From positions 483,158 to 547,157 of the forward strand of contig NZ_QQSY01000003.1 in NCBI RefSeq assembly GCF_003351225.1: a stretch of DNA of 64,000 nucleotides. Direction: 5' to 3'. The stretch is from Dyella solisilvae. Its GTDB lineage: Bacteria > Pseudomonadota > Gammaproteobacteria > Xanthomonadales > Rhodanobacteraceae. A program made the translations under genes and the position numbers. A model generated the notes under the pieces. That model saw only the letters and a list, made by a program, of their open reading frames with translations, did no database searches and was not told the DNA's origin. Of this stretch, positions 49,474 through 59,922 are shown piece by piece; positions within the stretch are counted from its first letter, which is position 1, and every line of letters starts with the position of its first letter.

Positions 49474-49716
49474 GTGTCTCCCCTACCGCCTGTCGTGGTT
49501 CTTTCGTTTTTAAATGCGTGACACCATGACTTTCGCCATGGTCAGCGTGCCGCTACCCCAGCGACGACAGGGCACCATATCCCAGCGGGGCTTGGGGGTA
49601 CAAGTTGCATTGCGGCTAGAAATCCATCGCCCGTGCCTTGTCGGCCACGCTTTGAAATAATCCGCGGATTCCCCCGCATCACTGCATGCGCCACCTACTT
49701 TCGTAACGGATTTTCC

Positions 49717-50250
49717 ATGAGCGTATTGCTCGCGCAGTTCCAGCACTATCGCCAGCAGTGGCCCGCCGAGGGCGATGCTGGGCATTTCGTCGAAATCCTC
49801 GCCGAAGGCGAGCGCGTATTCCATCGCCACGCGCTGGAAGGGCATTTCACCGGTTCGGCCTGGCTGGTCAGCAGCGATGGCGAGCGCGTGCTGCTGACCC
49901 ATCACCGCAAGCTGGGTCGTTGGCTTCAACTGGGTGGTCACGCCGATGGCGATGTCGACCTGGCCCGCGTGGCCCTGCGTGAAGCGGAGGAAGAGTCGGG
50001 TCTGGACGGTCTCAGCGTCGAGGCCGCGCCGTTCGATCTCGACCGCCACCGCATTCCCACCCGCGGCGCCGAGCCGGAGCACTGGCATTACGACGTGCGC
50101 TACGTGGTGCGTGCGGGCGCGAACGAGCAGTTCCAGGTCAGCGAGGAGTCGCACGCGCTGGCGTGGCGCACGATCCGCGAGATTGCCGAGGATCCGGCCA
50201 GCGATGCGTCATTGCGCCGGATGGCGAGCAAGTGGTTGCAAAGGTCCTAG
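49717..50250 (+). CDS. Nudix hydrolase
   Basis: A 177-residue protein with a Nudix box starting LGGHADGDVDLARVALREAE and finishing EESGL, near residues 69-92; the first Glu of the standard motif is replaced by Asp, while the essential REAEEESG part is intact. Nudix enzymes hydrolyse nucleoside diphosphates linked to another group; the substrate here is unknown. I used the ATG giving MSVLLAQFQHYR; upstream codons in frame lack a ribosome site. Confidence 0.88.
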   Translation: MSVLLAQFQHYRQQWPAEGDAGHFVEILAEGERVFHRHALEGHFTGSAWLVSSDGERVLLTHHRKLGRWLQLGGHADGDVDLARVALREAEEESGLDGLSVEAAPFDLDRHRIPTRGAEPEHWHYDVRYVVRAGANEQFQVSEESHALAWRTIREIAEDPASDASLRRMASKWLQRS

Positions 50251-50281
50251 GCCGGCGCCCGTACCCAAGAGGAGTCGATGG

Positions 50282-50803
50282 TCAGGCGTATTTGGCCGGC
50301 GCCGGATTGAGGTGGCCGCATTCCACGCAGGTGCGCGCGTCGATCGAGCGATAGAACCGCTCGAACACCGGCGGAAAATCGCGCTCGATGCTGTCGAGGG
50401 TGAAGTACTCCTCATACAGCTTGTGGTTGCAGCGCTGGCAGAACCACAACAGCCCATCCTTCTCGCCCGCGAGGCGACGGCGCTCGATCACCAGGCCGAT
50501 TGAATCGGGCATGCGCTGGGGCGAGTGCGGCACGCAGGGCGGCAGGTAGAACACTTCGCCCGCGCGGATCGGGATGTCATGCGCCTGGCCTTCATCCTGC
50601 ACCTTCAGCACCATCTCGCCTTCGAGCTGGTAGAAGAACTCCGGGCCTTCGTCGTAGTGGTAGTCCGTGCGCGCGTTGGGGCCGCCCACGATCATTACGA
50701 TGAAGTCGCCGTCGACGATGCACTTGTTGCCCACGGGTGGCTTTAGCAAGTGGCGGTGCTCCTCGATCCAGCGCTTCAGGTCGATGGGCGGCAGCAGGGA
50801 CAT
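50282..50803 (-). CDS. nbaC: 3-Hydroxyanthranilate 3,4-dioxygenase
   Basis: A cupin iron dioxygenase of 173 residues that opens the ring of 3-hydroxyanthranilate in the kynurenine route to quinolinate/NAD. Visible: the substrate/metal region [21 protein letters not shown], the cupin His in [11 protein letters not shown], and the C-terminal rubredoxin-like CxxC pairs (CQRC and CVEC) found in the bacterial enzyme. No other kynurenine genes lie in the window. Confidence 0.95.
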   Translation of the reverse strand: MSLLPPIDLKRWIEEHRHLLKPPVGNKCIVDGDFIVMIVGGPNARTDYHYDEGPEFFYQLEGEMVLKVQDEGQAHDIPIRAGEVFYLPPCVPHSPQRMPDSIGLVIERRRLAGEKDGLLWFCQRCNHKLYEEYFTLDSIERDFPPVFERFYRSIDARTCVECGHLNPAPAKYA

Positions 50804-50866
50804 GGCGCGTTCCGGCGGATGAGTACTATCAAGATAGCGTCGCGGGAGCGCCTGGGGAATGCCCGT

Positions 50867-51937
50867 TCAGTCGATCCAGCGGCCATCCTGGACGATGGTG
50901 CGCAGGCGGGCCAGCTGCCCGGATACATCCAGGCCTTCGGCCGCGATCCAGGAAGCATCGTAGTAGGTGCCCCGGTAGCGCTCGCCGCTGTCGCAGATCA
51001 GCGTCACCACCGGACCGCGCTCGCCGCTGGCGCTCAGTTCCGACATCAGTTGCAGCGCCCCGACCAGGTTGGTCCCGGTGGAGCCGCCGCAGCGGCGTCC
51101 CAGAAACTCTTCCAGCAGCCGCAGCGCGGCAATCGAGGCGGCATCGGGCACGCGCAGCATGCGATCGATCACGCCCGGCACGAACGAGGGTTCCACCCTC
51201 GGTCGACCGATGCCCTCGATGCGGGATCCGCGCGCCAGTTGCAGGCTGGCGTCACGGCTGCGGTAGTAGTCGTAGAACACCGAGTGCTCCGGATCGACCA
51301 CGGCAAGGCGGGCCAGACTGTGCTGGCCGCAGCGGTAGCGCATGTAGCGGCCGAGGGTGGCCGAGGTGCCACCGGTGCCGGCCGGGACCACGATCCAGCG
51401 CGGTTCCGGGTCGGGTTCGCGCTGCAGCTGGCGGAAGATCGACTCGGCAATGTTGTTGTTGCCGCGCCAGTCGGTGGCCCGTTCGGCGTAGGTGAACTGG
51501 TCCATGTAGTGGCCGCCGAGTTCACTGGCCAGGCGCTGGGCGGCGCCGTAGACATCGGTGTCGTCGATGAAATGGCAGTGGCCGCCGAAGAAGGCGATCT
51601 GGTCGATCTTGTCGGGCGAGGTGCTGCGCGGCATCACCGCGAAGAACGGCAGGCCGAGCAGGCGCGCGAAATAGGCCTCGGAGATCGCCGTGCTGCCGCT
51701 GGAGGCTTCCACCACCGGGCGCCCTTCATCGAGCCAGCCGTTGCAGATGGCGTAAATGAACAGCGAGCGGGCCAACCGGTGCTTGAGGCTGCCGGTGGGG
51801 TGGACGGATTCGTCCTTCAGATAGAGCGGGATGCCGGGGAACGCAGGGAGATCCACCCGAATCAGGTGGGTGTCCGCCGAGCGGTGCGCTTCGGCTTCCA
51901 GGGTCTGAATGGCGCGGCGGGTCCAGGCGGCGTGCAT
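50867..51937 (-). CDS. PLP-dependent cysteine synthase/desulfhydrase family protein (Cds1-like)
   Basis: A 356-residue fold-type II PLP enzyme. The PLP lysine lies in [14 protein letters not shown], and the phosphate loop is [14 protein letters not shown]. The block [20 protein letters not shown] replaces the SGNTG motif of ordinary cysteine synthase. The sequence is most like the Cds1 group, reported as L-cysteine desulfhydrases, so it may release sulfide from cysteine rather than make cysteine. The start is the ATG with AAGGAGT upstream on the minus strand. It stands alone behind the dioxygenase gene. Confidence 0.78.
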   Translation of the reverse strand: MHAAWTRRAIQTLEAEAHRSADTHLIRVDLPAFPGIPLYLKDESVHPTGSLKHRLARSLFIYAICNGWLDEGRPVVEASSGSTAISEAYFARLLGLPFFAVMPRSTSPDKIDQIAFFGGHCHFIDDTDVYGAAQRLASELGGHYMDQFTYAERATDWRGNNNIAESIFRQLQREPDPEPRWIVVPAGTGGTSATLGRYMRYRCGQHSLARLAVVDPEHSVFYDYYRSRDASLQLARGSRIEGIGRPRVEPSFVPGVIDRMLRVPDAASIAALRLLEEFLGRRCGGSTGTNLVGALQLMSELSASGERGPVVTLICDSGERYRGTYYDASWIAAEGLDVSGQLARLRTIVQDGRWID

Positions 51938-52261
51938 GGAAGGAGTCTAGACCCCGGGCGTGAGTGGGGCGTTGACGTCGATCAGTGCGAGCGTTCTTGC
52001 ACTTCCCGTATGAGAGGACTGGCTCGCTCGCTTGACCGTCATTCCGGCGAAAGCCGGAATCCAGTGCCTTTCTTGTTCGATCGACTCACCTTACAAAGGT
52101 AAAGACGCTGGATTCCGGCTTTCGCCGGAATGACGGTGAGGGGGATGGGGCGTTAGGCAAGAGTGAGCCCTCACCACCGTAAAGGTGGCAGTGCCCCAAG
52201 CCTCTCGCCCACGGGGACTACCTTCGCGTCGCCCGCAGGGGAGAGGGAGCAAGAGCCAGGC
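51938..52261. other. 324-bp gap with REP doublet, no gene seen
   Basis: The region between the Cds1-like gene start and the parE stop is dominated by the inverted REP pair at 52035-52137. A C-rich, partly palindromic stretch at 52190-52255 resembles the palindrome after purF. No gene is supported. Confidence 0.6.
52035..52137. repeat. REP doublet (REPIN-like), perfect 30-bp inverted repeat
   Basis: The 30-base arms at 52035-52064 and 52108-52137 are exact inverted complements, separated by 43 bases. Each arm contains a small hairpin TTCCGGC-GAAA-GCCGGAA and ends in CCAG. The doublet could fold into one long hairpin. Same design as 60391-60518. Confidence 0.9.
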
Positions 52262-54151
52262 TCACACCTCGAGCGTCGCCAGGTCGCCCTTCTCTTCCAG
52301 CCATGCCTTGCGGTCGCTGGCGCGCTTCTTGGCCAGAAGCATGTCCATCAGCTTGGTGGTGCCGTCGTCGGTGTCGACGGTGAGCTGCACCAGGCGGCGG
52401 GTGTCGGGGTGGATGGTCGATTCGCGGAGCTGCGAGGGGTTCATCTCACCCAGGCCCTTGAAGCGCGTGGTGCTGACCTGGCCCTTCATCTTCTCGCGCT
52501 GGATGCGCTCGAGCATCGCGTTCTTTTCGTTCTCGTCCAGGCAGTAGAACACCTGCTTGCCCACGTCCACGCGGAACAGCGGCGGCATCGCGACGAACAC
52601 GTGGCCTTCGCGCACCAGCGACGGGAAGTGCTTGAGGAACAGCGCGCTGAGCAAGGTGGCGATGTGCAGGCCGTCGGAGTCGGCGTCGGCGAGGATGATG
52701 ACTTTGCCGTAGCGCAGGCCCGAGAGATCGTCCTTGCCCGGGTCGCAACCGATGGCGACGGCGAGGTTGTGGACTTCTTCGGATGCCAGTACGGAGCCGG
52801 ACTCGACTTCCCAGGTGTTGAGGATCTTGCCGCGCAGCGGAAGGATCGCCTGGAATTCCTTGTCGCGCGCCTGCTTGGCGCTGCCGCCGGCCGAATCGCC
52901 TTCCACCAGGAACAGCTCGGTGCGGCTGAGGTCGGTTGCGGTGCAGTCGGCCAGCTTGCCGGGCAGGGCAGGGCCCTGGGTGATCTTCTTGCGCACGACC
53001 TGCTTGGCCGCCTTCAGGCGCGCACTGGCGCGCTCGATGGCGAGCTGGGCGATGCGCTCGCCGAGATCGACGTGCTGGTTGAGCCACAGGCTGAAAGCGT
53101 CGTGGATGACGCCTTCCACCATGCCAGCCGCATTGCGCGAGGACAGGCGCTCCTTGGTCTGGCCGGCGAACTGCGGATCCTGCAGCTTGGCGGACAGCAC
53201 GAAGGCGAGGCGCTCCCACACGTCTTCCGGCGCCAGCTTCACGCCGCGCGGCAGCAGGTTGCGGATGTCGCAGAACTCGCGGATGGCATTGGTGAGGCCC
53301 GAGCGCAGGCCATTCACGTGGGTGCCGCCCTGCGCGGTGGGAATCAGGTTGACGTAGCTTTCCTGCACCAGCTCGCCTTCGGGCACCCAGGCCAGCGCCA
53401 CGTCGAGGCCGTCGGCCTCGCGCTGCACGTGATGCACGAACAGCTCGGTCGGGATCGCCTCGGCGCCGGACAGCTCGTCGCGCAGGTAGTCGCGCAGGCC
53501 GTCCTCGTAGTACCACTCATTGACGTCGCCGGTGGCTTCGTCGACCAGCTTCACGCTGAGGCCGGCGCACAGCACCGCCTTGGCGCGCAGCAGGTGGCGC
53601 AGCTTGCCGAGCGAGATCTTCGGTGAGTCGAAGTACTTGGGGTCGGCCCAGAAGCGCACGGTGGTGCCGGTCTTCTTCTTGGGCACCGTGCCGATCACTT
53701 CGAGCTCGCTGGCGCGGTCGCCGTTCTCGAAGGCCATGCGGTATTCGTTGCCGTCGCGGCGGATGGTCACTTCCACGCGGTTGGACAGCGCGTTCACCAC
53801 CGACACGCCCACGCCGTGCAGGCCGCCGGAGAAGTTGTAGTTCTTGCCGGAGAACTTGCCGCCCGCATGCAGGCGCGTGAGGATCAGCTCGACGCCCGGC
53901 ACGCCTTCTTCCGGGTGGATGTCCACCGGCATGCCGCGGCCGTCGTCGGATACCTCGACCGAGCCGTCGGTGTGCACGATGACATCGATCGACTTGGCGT
54001 GGCCGGCCAGGGCCTCGTCCACCGAGTTGTCGATCACTTCCTGCGCCAGATGGTTCGGGCGCGAGGTATCGGTATACATGCCGGGGCGGCGCTTGACCGG
54101 GTCAAGGCCAGAGAGGACTTCAATGTCGGCGGCGTTGTAACGACTGCTCAT
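52262..54151 (-). CDS. parE: DNA topoisomerase IV subunit B
   Basis: The ATPase subunit of topoisomerase IV, which unlinks daughter chromosomes, 629 residues (E. coli 630). The GHKL ATP site shows DNSVDEAL, DDGRGMPV and GGLHGVGVSVVNALS; the Toprim part shows VEGDSAGGSA and DADSDGLHI. The length, without the GyrB insertion of about 165 residues, favours ParE over GyrB. ParC is not in the window. Confidence 0.95.
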   Translation of the reverse strand: MSSRYNAADIEVLSGLDPVKRRPGMYTDTSRPNHLAQEVIDNSVDEALAGHAKSIDVIVHTDGSVEVSDDGRGMPVDIHPEEGVPGVELILTRLHAGGKFSGKNYNFSGGLHGVGVSVVNALSNRVEVTIRRDGNEYRMAFENGDRASELEVIGTVPKKKTGTTVRFWADPKYFDSPKISLGKLRHLLRAKAVLCAGLSVKLVDEATGDVNEWYYEDGLRDYLRDELSGAEAIPTELFVHHVQREADGLDVALAWVPEGELVQESYVNLIPTAQGGTHVNGLRSGLTNAIREFCDIRNLLPRGVKLAPEDVWERLAFVLSAKLQDPQFAGQTKERLSSRNAAGMVEGVIHDAFSLWLNQHVDLGERIAQLAIERASARLKAAKQVVRKKITQGPALPGKLADCTATDLSRTELFLVEGDSAGGSAKQARDKEFQAILPLRGKILNTWEVESGSVLASEEVHNLAVAIGCDPGKDDLSGLRYGKVIILADADSDGLHIATLLSALFLKHFPSLVREGHVFVAMPPLFRVDVGKQVFYCLDENEKNAMLERIQREKMKGQVSTTRFKGLGEMNPSQLRESTIHPDTRRLVQLTVDTDDGTTKLMDMLLAKKRASDRKAWLEEKGDLATLEV

Positions 54152-54283
54152 GCGGGAGGTTTCGGCTCAGGTCAGGCGCGGGAGGATGGGTCGCAGGGCC
54201 GGGGAGGTCAAGGGTCCACGGCCCAACAGGTTGAATACCTTATAAGGAGTGCACTCCGTGCGCTCCTGCCGGGTCGTCGTTTC

Positions 54284-56083
54284 TTACAAAGGCGCGCAGT
54301 GGCGCTCCAGCCAGGCCAGGTCGGCGTCTTCCAGCAACGGCGCGAGGGCGGCCCGTACGGTGGCGTGATAGTCGTCCAGCCAGGCGCGCTCTTCCGGATT
54401 CAGCAGGCCCGGCTCCAGCGCGCGTCGGTCGAACGGGCACAGGGTCAGGGTCTCGAAGGCGTAGAATTCGCCGAATTCCGATCGATCGGCTTCGATCACC
54501 GCGGCCAGGTTCTCGTGGCGGATGCCGTGCCGGCCCGGCTTGTACAGGCCGGGCTCGATCGAGGTGATCATGCCCGGTTCCAGCGCCACCAGGGCGGCGC
54601 CTGACACCGGCGGGCGGATGCCGTGCGGGCCCTCGTGCACATTAAGGAAGTAACCGACGCCGTGGCCGGTGCCATGGCCATAGTCCATGCCGCTGGCCCA
54701 CAGCGGGGCGCGGGCCAGTGCATCGAGCTGCGGGCCGCTGGCGCCCTTTGGGAAACGGGCGCGGCTGAGCGCGATCATGCCCTTCATGACGAGGGTGGCG
54801 TCGCGGCGCTGCTCGGTGGTGGTCTCGCCGAGCGCGAGCACGCGGGTGATGTCGGTGGTGCCGCCCAGGTATTGGCCGCCGGAGTCGACCAGCAGCAGGC
54901 CCTGCGCCTTCAGCGCGCTGTGCGCCTCGGGCGTGGCTCGGTAGTGCGGCAGCGCGCCGTTGGCCTGGTAACCGGCAATCGTGGAGAAACTCTCGCCGAC
55001 GAAGTTGGGCTGGGCCGAGCGCTCTTCGCGCAACAGGCTGTCCACGTCCAGTTCGGTCTGGCGCATGCCGGCGGTGACACGTTCTTCCAGTCGGCGGAAA
55101 GCGCGCACCAGCGCGGCGCCATCGCGGCGCATAGCTTCGCGGATATGGTCCAGCTCGGCCGCGCTCTTGCGGGCCTTGAAAAGGGTGGAAGGGTTGGTGG
55201 CCTCGATGACCCGCACGCCGGCCGGAATGGCTGCGGCCACTGACACCACGACGCGACTGGCATCCAGCAGCAGCCGGTCGGGCGAGCGCAGTTCGGACAG
55301 TGCGTCGGTCACCGTGGTGTAGTCGGCGATGCGCACGCCGTCGGCCGCCAGCGCGGCGACCAGCGCGTCGTTGAGTTTGCCGCGGCCCACGAACAGGGTG
55401 GCATGGCCTTCTGCCTGCACCAGCAGGTGCGCGAGGAAGACCGGATTGCACTCCACGTCGCTGCCGCGCAGGTTGGTCAGCCAGGCAATGTCGTCCAGGC
55501 TCGAGAGCAGATGATGCGTGGCGTCCTGCTTGCGCATGGCGGTGCGCAGACGGCCCAGCTTGTCGCTGCGCGGCTGGATGGCGTAGTGCAGGGGATGTTC
55601 GACGACCGGGGCGGTGGGCGGCGCGGGGCGGTCGGTCCAGATCTGGCCGGGCAGGTCCAGGTCCGTGCGCAGCGCCGCGCCTGGTGCTTCAAGCATGCGT
55701 TCCAGTTGCCGCGCGGTCGCCAGCGCGAGGCTGTCGCCGGCCACCGCGAGCGTCTGCCCGGTCTGCAGGTGTTCGCGCAGCCACTGGATGTGTTCCGGCG
55801 CGTGCGCCACGCGCTGCTTCATCAGCTCGATGCCGCTGCCGGCAAGTTGCTGGGCGGCCTGTGCGAAGTAGCGCGAATCGGTCCAAAGGCCGGCGTGGTC
55901 CTGGGTGACCACCAGCGTGCCGGCCGACCCGGTGAAGCCGGAAATCCAGGCGCGAGCCTCCCAATGCCCCGGCAAGTACTCGGATAGATGTGGGTCGGCG
56001 CTGGGAATCAGGCAGGCGGTGACGCCATGTTGCCGCATGGCCTGGCGCAGAGAGGAGATTTTTGAGGGCGTGGAGTGATCCAT
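54284..56083 (-). CDS. Aminopeptidase P family protein (Xaa-Pro aminopeptidase, long form)
   Basis: A 599-residue M24 metallopeptidase that removes an N-terminal residue before proline. Two N-terminal creatinase-like domains (1 to about 300) precede the catalytic domain. Metal ligands are visible in DSGGQYLGGTTDITR (two Asp), GTGHGVGYFLNVHEGP (His), ITSIEPGLY (Glu) and YAFETLTL (Glu). The length matches the three-domain long form also found in eukaryotes (about 600), not E. coli PepP (440). Divergent from cyoA. Confidence 0.92.
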   Translation of the reverse strand: MDHSTPSKISSLRQAMRQHGVTACLIPSADPHLSEYLPGHWEARAWISGFTGSAGTLVVTQDHAGLWTDSRYFAQAAQQLAGSGIELMKQRVAHAPEHIQWLREHLQTGQTLAVAGDSLALATARQLERMLEAPGAALRTDLDLPGQIWTDRPAPPTAPVVEHPLHYAIQPRSDKLGRLRTAMRKQDATHHLLSSLDDIAWLTNLRGSDVECNPVFLAHLLVQAEGHATLFVGRGKLNDALVAALAADGVRIADYTTVTDALSELRSPDRLLLDASRVVVSVAAAIPAGVRVIEATNPSTLFKARKSAAELDHIREAMRRDGAALVRAFRRLEERVTAGMRQTELDVDSLLREERSAQPNFVGESFSTIAGYQANGALPHYRATPEAHSALKAQGLLLVDSGGQYLGGTTDITRVLALGETTTEQRRDATLVMKGMIALSRARFPKGASGPQLDALARAPLWASGMDYGHGTGHGVGYFLNVHEGPHGIRPPVSGAALVALEPGMITSIEPGLYKPGRHGIRHENLAAVIEADRSEFGEFYAFETLTLCPFDRRALEPGLLNPEERAWLDDYHATVRAALAPLLEDADLAWLERHCAPL

Positions 56084-56301
56084 CGGCGCATGGTAGCAGG
56101 GCGCGCGGATGTGGCTTTTTCTCCGCTCGATTCGACCAAAGTCGGTCGAAAACGCAGGTGCTGGCTATTGCCTTTCTGTGTCAAGGCGCCGCAGTCGTTT
56201 GCGCAAGAATTTGCCAGTGCGACATTCTGTCTCAATTGAGTTCAATCTCGCGGACGACGCCGCTACCATGCCGCGTCCCCACGCAGGTCCCAGAGTTGTC
56301 T
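56084..56301. promoter_or_regulatory. Divergent promoter region between aminopeptidase P and cyoA
   Basis: Contains a perfect 7-bp inverted repeat TTCGACC/GGTCGAA (56131-56150, 6-base spacer) and overlapping palindromes CTCAATTGAG (56231-56240) and ATTGA-GT-TCAAT (56235-56246), close to the cyoA start. They are candidate regulator sites. No -35/-10 pair stands out. Confidence 0.4.
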
Positions 56302-57252
56302 GTGAAAATGCATGCCCTTTTTTCGCGCCTGCGCTATGCAGGCGTTGGCGCCGCCGTGTTGCTCAGCGGTTGCAACATGGAAGTGCTCACCCCCAAGGGT
56401 GACATCGGCGTCCATGAGAAGTCCCTCATCCTGATCGCACTGGGCCTGATGGCCATCGTGGCGATTCCCGTCATCGCCATGACGCTGTGGTTCCCGTGGC
56501 GTTATCGCTCCGGCAACAAGAAGGCCACCTACGCGCCGAACTGGTCGCACTCGACCAGGATCGAGCTGGTGGTGTGGTCCATCCCGGCCATCATCATCGT
56601 TATCCTGGCGACCATCACCTGGACCAGCTCGCATGCGCTGGATCCCTACAAGCCGCTGGAGTCCGAGGCCAAGCCCGTCACGGTGCAGGTCGTCTCGCTC
56701 GACTGGAAGTGGCTGTTCGTCTACCCGGAATACGGCGTGGCCTCGGTCAACGAGCTGGCGCTCCCGGTCGATCGTCCGGTGAATTTCCAGATCACCTCCG
56801 ATTCGGTGATGAATGCGTTCTTCATCCCGCAGCTGGGCAGCCAGATCTACGCGATGGCCGGCATGGAAACCAAGCTGCACCTGATCGCGCGCGAGCCGGG
56901 AAGCTACGAGGGCCTGTCGTCCAACTTCAGCGGCGAAGGCTTCTCGGACATGCACTTCAAGGCCATCGCCACGTCCGAGGATGGCTTCAAGGACTGGATC
57001 GCCAAGGCCAAGGCCACGCAGGTCACGCTGGACGGCGAGAGCTACAAGGCGCTGGCCCAGCCCAGCCAGAAAGTCCCGGTGTCGTACTACGGCCAGGTGA
57101 CGCCGGGCCTGTTCGCCAGCGTGGTCAACAAGCACATGGGCGACATGTCGCACGACGCGGCCTCGCACGGCGAGATGCCGATGGACATGCACCACCACGA
57201 GGACGGGGACGCGGTGTCCTCGAACATCACCCCGGCCAAGGCAGAGAAGTAA
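56302..57252 (+). CDS. cyoA: Cytochrome bo3 ubiquinol oxidase subunit II
   Basis: The membrane-anchored periplasmic subunit of the quinol oxidase, 316 residues. A lipoprotein signal ends in VLLSGC, with lipidation at that cysteine. Two transmembrane helices follow. The periplasmic part shows LGSQIYAMAGMETKLHLIA and SNFSGEGFSDMHFKA, as in E. coli CyoA; the CuA ligands of cytochrome c oxidases are absent, so the donor is quinol. The start is a GTG with AGAG upstream; an ATG two codons later (56308) is nearly as good. The tail is His/Met-rich (MPMDMHHHED). Confidence 0.93.
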   Translation: MKMHALFSRLRYAGVGAAVLLSGCNMEVLTPKGDIGVHEKSLILIALGLMAIVAIPVIAMTLWFPWRYRSGNKKATYAPNWSHSTRIELVVWSIPAIIIVILATITWTSSHALDPYKPLESEAKPVTVQVVSLDWKWLFVYPEYGVASVNELALPVDRPVNFQITSDSVMNAFFIPQLGSQIYAMAGMETKLHLIAREPGSYEGLSSNFSGEGFSDMHFKAIATSEDGFKDWIAKAKATQVTLDGESYKALAQPSQKVPVSYYGQVTPGLFASVVNKHMGDMSHDAASHGEMPMDMHHHEDGDAVSSNITPAKAEK

Positions 57253-57255
57253 GTC

Positions 57256-59280
57256 ATGTTTGGAAAGCTCACCCTCGAGGCCATCCCATACCACGAGCCG
57301 ATCGTCATGATCACGCTCGCCGCCGTGATTCTCGGTGGCCTGGCGACGTTCGCCCTCGTCACCCGATTCAAGCTGTGGGGCTACCTGTGGAACGAGTGGT
57401 TCACCTCGGTGGACCACAAGAAGATCGGCATCATGTACGTCATCGTGGCGCTGGTGATGCTGCTGCGCGGCTTTGCCGACGCGATCATGATGCGCCTGCA
57501 GCAGGCCATGGCCGCCTCCGATGCGGCCGGCTACCTGCCGCCTCACCACTTCGATCAGGTGTTCACCGCCCACGGCGTGATCATGATCTTCTTCGTGGCG
57601 ATGCCGTTCATCACCGGTCTGATGAACCTGGTGGTGCCGCTGCAGATCGGCGCGCGCGACGTCGCCTATCCGTTCCTGAACTCGCTCAGCTTCTGGCTGT
57701 TCATGTCGGGCGTGGTGCTGGTGATGATGTCGCTGTTTGTCGGTGACTTCGCCGCCACCGGCTGGCTGGCGTATCCGCCCCTGTCCGGCCTGCAGTACAG
57801 CCCCACGGTAGGTGTCGATTACTACATCTGGGCGCTGCAGCTGTCAGGTCTGGGCACCACGCTGAGCGGCATCAACTTCATCGTGACCATCATGAAGATG
57901 CGCTCGCCCGGCATGAAGCTGATGCAGATGCCGGTGTTCACCTGGACGGCGCTGGTCACCAACATCCTGATCGTGGCCGCGTTCCCGGTGCTGACGGTGA
58001 CCCTCGCGCTGCTCACGGCCGACCGCTATCTCGACATGCACTTCTTCACGAACGAGCTTGGCGGCAACGCCATGATGTACGTGAACCTGATCTGGATCTG
58101 GGGTCACCCCGAGGTCTACATCCTGGTGCTGCCGTGCTTCGGTGCGTACTCGGAGATCGTCGCGACGTTCTCGAAGAAGCCGCTGTTCGGCTACAAGTCG
58201 ATGGTCTACGCCACCTCGTGCATCGGCGTGCTGTCGTTCGTCGTGTGGCTGCACCACTTCTTCACCATGGGCTCGGGCGCCAACGTCAATGCCTTCTTCG
58301 GCATCACGACGATGATCATCTCGGTGCCTACCGGCGCGAAACTGTTCAACTGGCTGTTCACCATGTTCCGCGGCCGCGTCGAGTACAACGTGCCGATGCT
58401 GTGGACGGTGGGCTTCATGGTCACTTTCGTGATCGGCGGCGTCACCGGCGTGCTGCTGGCCGTGCCGGGGGCGGACTTCGTCCTGCACAACAGCGTGTTC
58501 CTGATCGCGCACTTCCATAACGTGATCATCGGCGGCGTGGTGTTCGGCGTGTTCGCCGCGATCAACTACTGGTTCCCGAAGGCCTTCGGCTTCCGCCTCA
58601 ACGAGTTCTGGGGCAAGGCGTCGTTCTGGTGCTGGCTGGTGGGCTTCTACATGGCGTTCATGCCGCTGTACGTGCTGGGCCTGAAGGGCATGACGCGTCG
58701 CATGAACCACTACGCCAACCCGGATTGGCAGCCGTACCTGATCGTCGCCGCGCTCGGCGCCGCCGTCATCGCGGTGGGCATCTTCTGCACCTTGGTGCAG
58801 TTCTATGTGTCGATCCGCGACCGCAAAAAGCTCACCGATCCCAGTGGCGACCCGTGGGGTGGCCGCACGCTCGAATGGTCCATCAGTTCCCCGGCGCCGT
58901 TCTACAACTTCGCCACGCTGCCCCAGGTGCGCGAGCTGGATCAGTTCTGGGAAGACAAACAAAACGGAGTCGCCTACGTGCAGCCTGCCAAGTACGAAGA
59001 CATTCACATGCCCCGCAACACCGGCGTCGGTGTGGTGATGGGTGCGTTCGGTACGGTCCTGGGCTTCGCCCTTGTGTGGCACATCTGGTGGATGGCCGCC
59101 GCAGGCCTCGTGGGCATGGTGGCTGCGTTCATCGTCCGCGCCTACGACCGTGACATCGATTACTGGGTGCCGGCGGCCGAGGTCGAGAAGATCGAGCGCT
59201 CGCGCCACGCCCAGCTCAAGCAGTTCCAGACCACGCAGGTGGCTCCGGTGGCTGCCCCCTCGCGTCAGAAGGTGGCGTAA
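57256..59280 (+). CDS. cyoB: Cytochrome bo3 ubiquinol oxidase subunit I
   Basis: The catalytic haem-copper subunit, 674 residues (E. coli 663), about 15 helices. Cu(B) and the cross-linked Tyr are in [14 protein letters not shown], further Cu(B) His in [11 protein letters not shown], and haem ligands in [13 protein letters not shown] and [12 protein letters not shown]. It reduces oxygen to water and pumps protons. Three bases after cyoA. Confidence 0.96.
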   Translation: MFGKLTLEAIPYHEPIVMITLAAVILGGLATFALVTRFKLWGYLWNEWFTSVDHKKIGIMYVIVALVMLLRGFADAIMMRLQQAMAASDAAGYLPPHHFDQVFTAHGVIMIFFVAMPFITGLMNLVVPLQIGARDVAYPFLNSLSFWLFMSGVVLVMMSLFVGDFAATGWLAYPPLSGLQYSPTVGVDYYIWALQLSGLGTTLSGINFIVTIMKMRSPGMKLMQMPVFTWTALVTNILIVAAFPVLTVTLALLTADRYLDMHFFTNELGGNAMMYVNLIWIWGHPEVYILVLPCFGAYSEIVATFSKKPLFGYKSMVYATSCIGVLSFVVWLHHFFTMGSGANVNAFFGITTMIISVPTGAKLFNWLFTMFRGRVEYNVPMLWTVGFMVTFVIGGVTGVLLAVPGADFVLHNSVFLIAHFHNVIIGGVVFGVFAAINYWFPKAFGFRLNEFWGKASFWCWLVGFYMAFMPLYVLGLKGMTRRMNHYANPDWQPYLIVAALGAAVIAVGIFCTLVQFYVSIRDRKKLTDPSGDPWGGRTLEWSISSPAPFYNFATLPQVRELDQFWEDKQNGVAYVQPAKYEDIHMPRNTGVGVVMGAFGTVLGFALVWHIWWMAAAGLVGMVAAFIVRAYDRDIDYWVPAAEVEKIERSRHAQLKQFQTTQVAPVAAPSRQKVA

Positions 59281-59283
59281 CCC

Positions 59284-59922
59284 ATGAGCAGTGCCGCAAT
59301 CAGCGCCACGCACGGCGCGCTCGACGACGTCCTCCACGGCGGGGGCGTCGACCATCACCACCACGACGACGGTTCCAAGACCCTGCTGGGTTTCTGGATC
59401 TACCTGATGAGCGACTGCCTGATTTTCTCGGGCCTGTTCGCCACGTTCGCCGTGCTGGCCCACGCCACCGCGGGCGGCCCGACGGCGAAGGAGCTGTTCG
59501 AGCTGCCGTACGTGCTCGGCGAGACCATGCTGCTGTTGATCTCGTCGGTCACCTTCGGCATGGCCATGCTCAACATGCATGCCGGCAAGAGGGACAAGGT
59601 CGTGGCCTGGCTGGCCGTGACCTTCCTGTTCGGCGCCGGCTTCATTGCCATGGAAGTGTTCGAGTTCGCCAAGCTGATCCATGAGGGCGCGGGCCCGAGC
59701 CGCAGCGCCTTCCTGTCCAGCTACTTCACCCTGGTGGGCACGCACGGCCTGCACGTGACCAGCGGCCTGATCTGGCTGGTGGTGATGATGGATCAGATGC
59801 GCCGCTTCGGCCTGACGGATGCGACCCGTCGCCGGCTGTCGTGCCTGAGCCTGTTCTGGCACTTCCTGGATATCGTCTGGATCTGCGTGTTCACCTTTGT
59901 CTACCTGCGGGGGGCCATCTGA
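59284..59922 (+). CDS. cyoC: Cytochrome bo3 ubiquinol oxidase subunit III
   Basis: A 212-residue membrane protein with five helices, matching CyoC of E. coli (204). It has [23 protein letters not shown] near the start and [16 protein letters not shown] with [18 protein letters not shown] at the end, the typical subunit III pattern. A histidine-rich stretch DHHHHDDG precedes helix 1. The stop shares a base with cyoD. Confidence 0.95.
   Translation: MSSAAISATHGALDDVLHGGGVDHHHHDDGSKTLLGFWIYLMSDCLIFSGLFATFAVLAHATAGGPTAKELFELPYVLGETMLLLISSVTFGMAMLNMHAGKRDKVVAWLAVTFLFGAGFIAMEVFEFAKLIHEGAGPSRSAFLSSYFTLVGTHGLHVTSGLIWLVVMMDQMRRFGLTDATRRRLSCLSLFWHFLDIVWICVFTFVYLRGAI

Noticed and set aside
47932-49521. 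Plus-strand open frame opposite the second amino-acid permease
   Set aside because: The His/Asp/Gln/Arg-rich product is the mirror of a membrane protein; no ribosome site.
56231-56246. FNR box upstream of cyoA
   Set aside because: The half-sites TTGA and TCAA are only two bases apart, whereas FNR needs TTGAT-N4-ATCAA.
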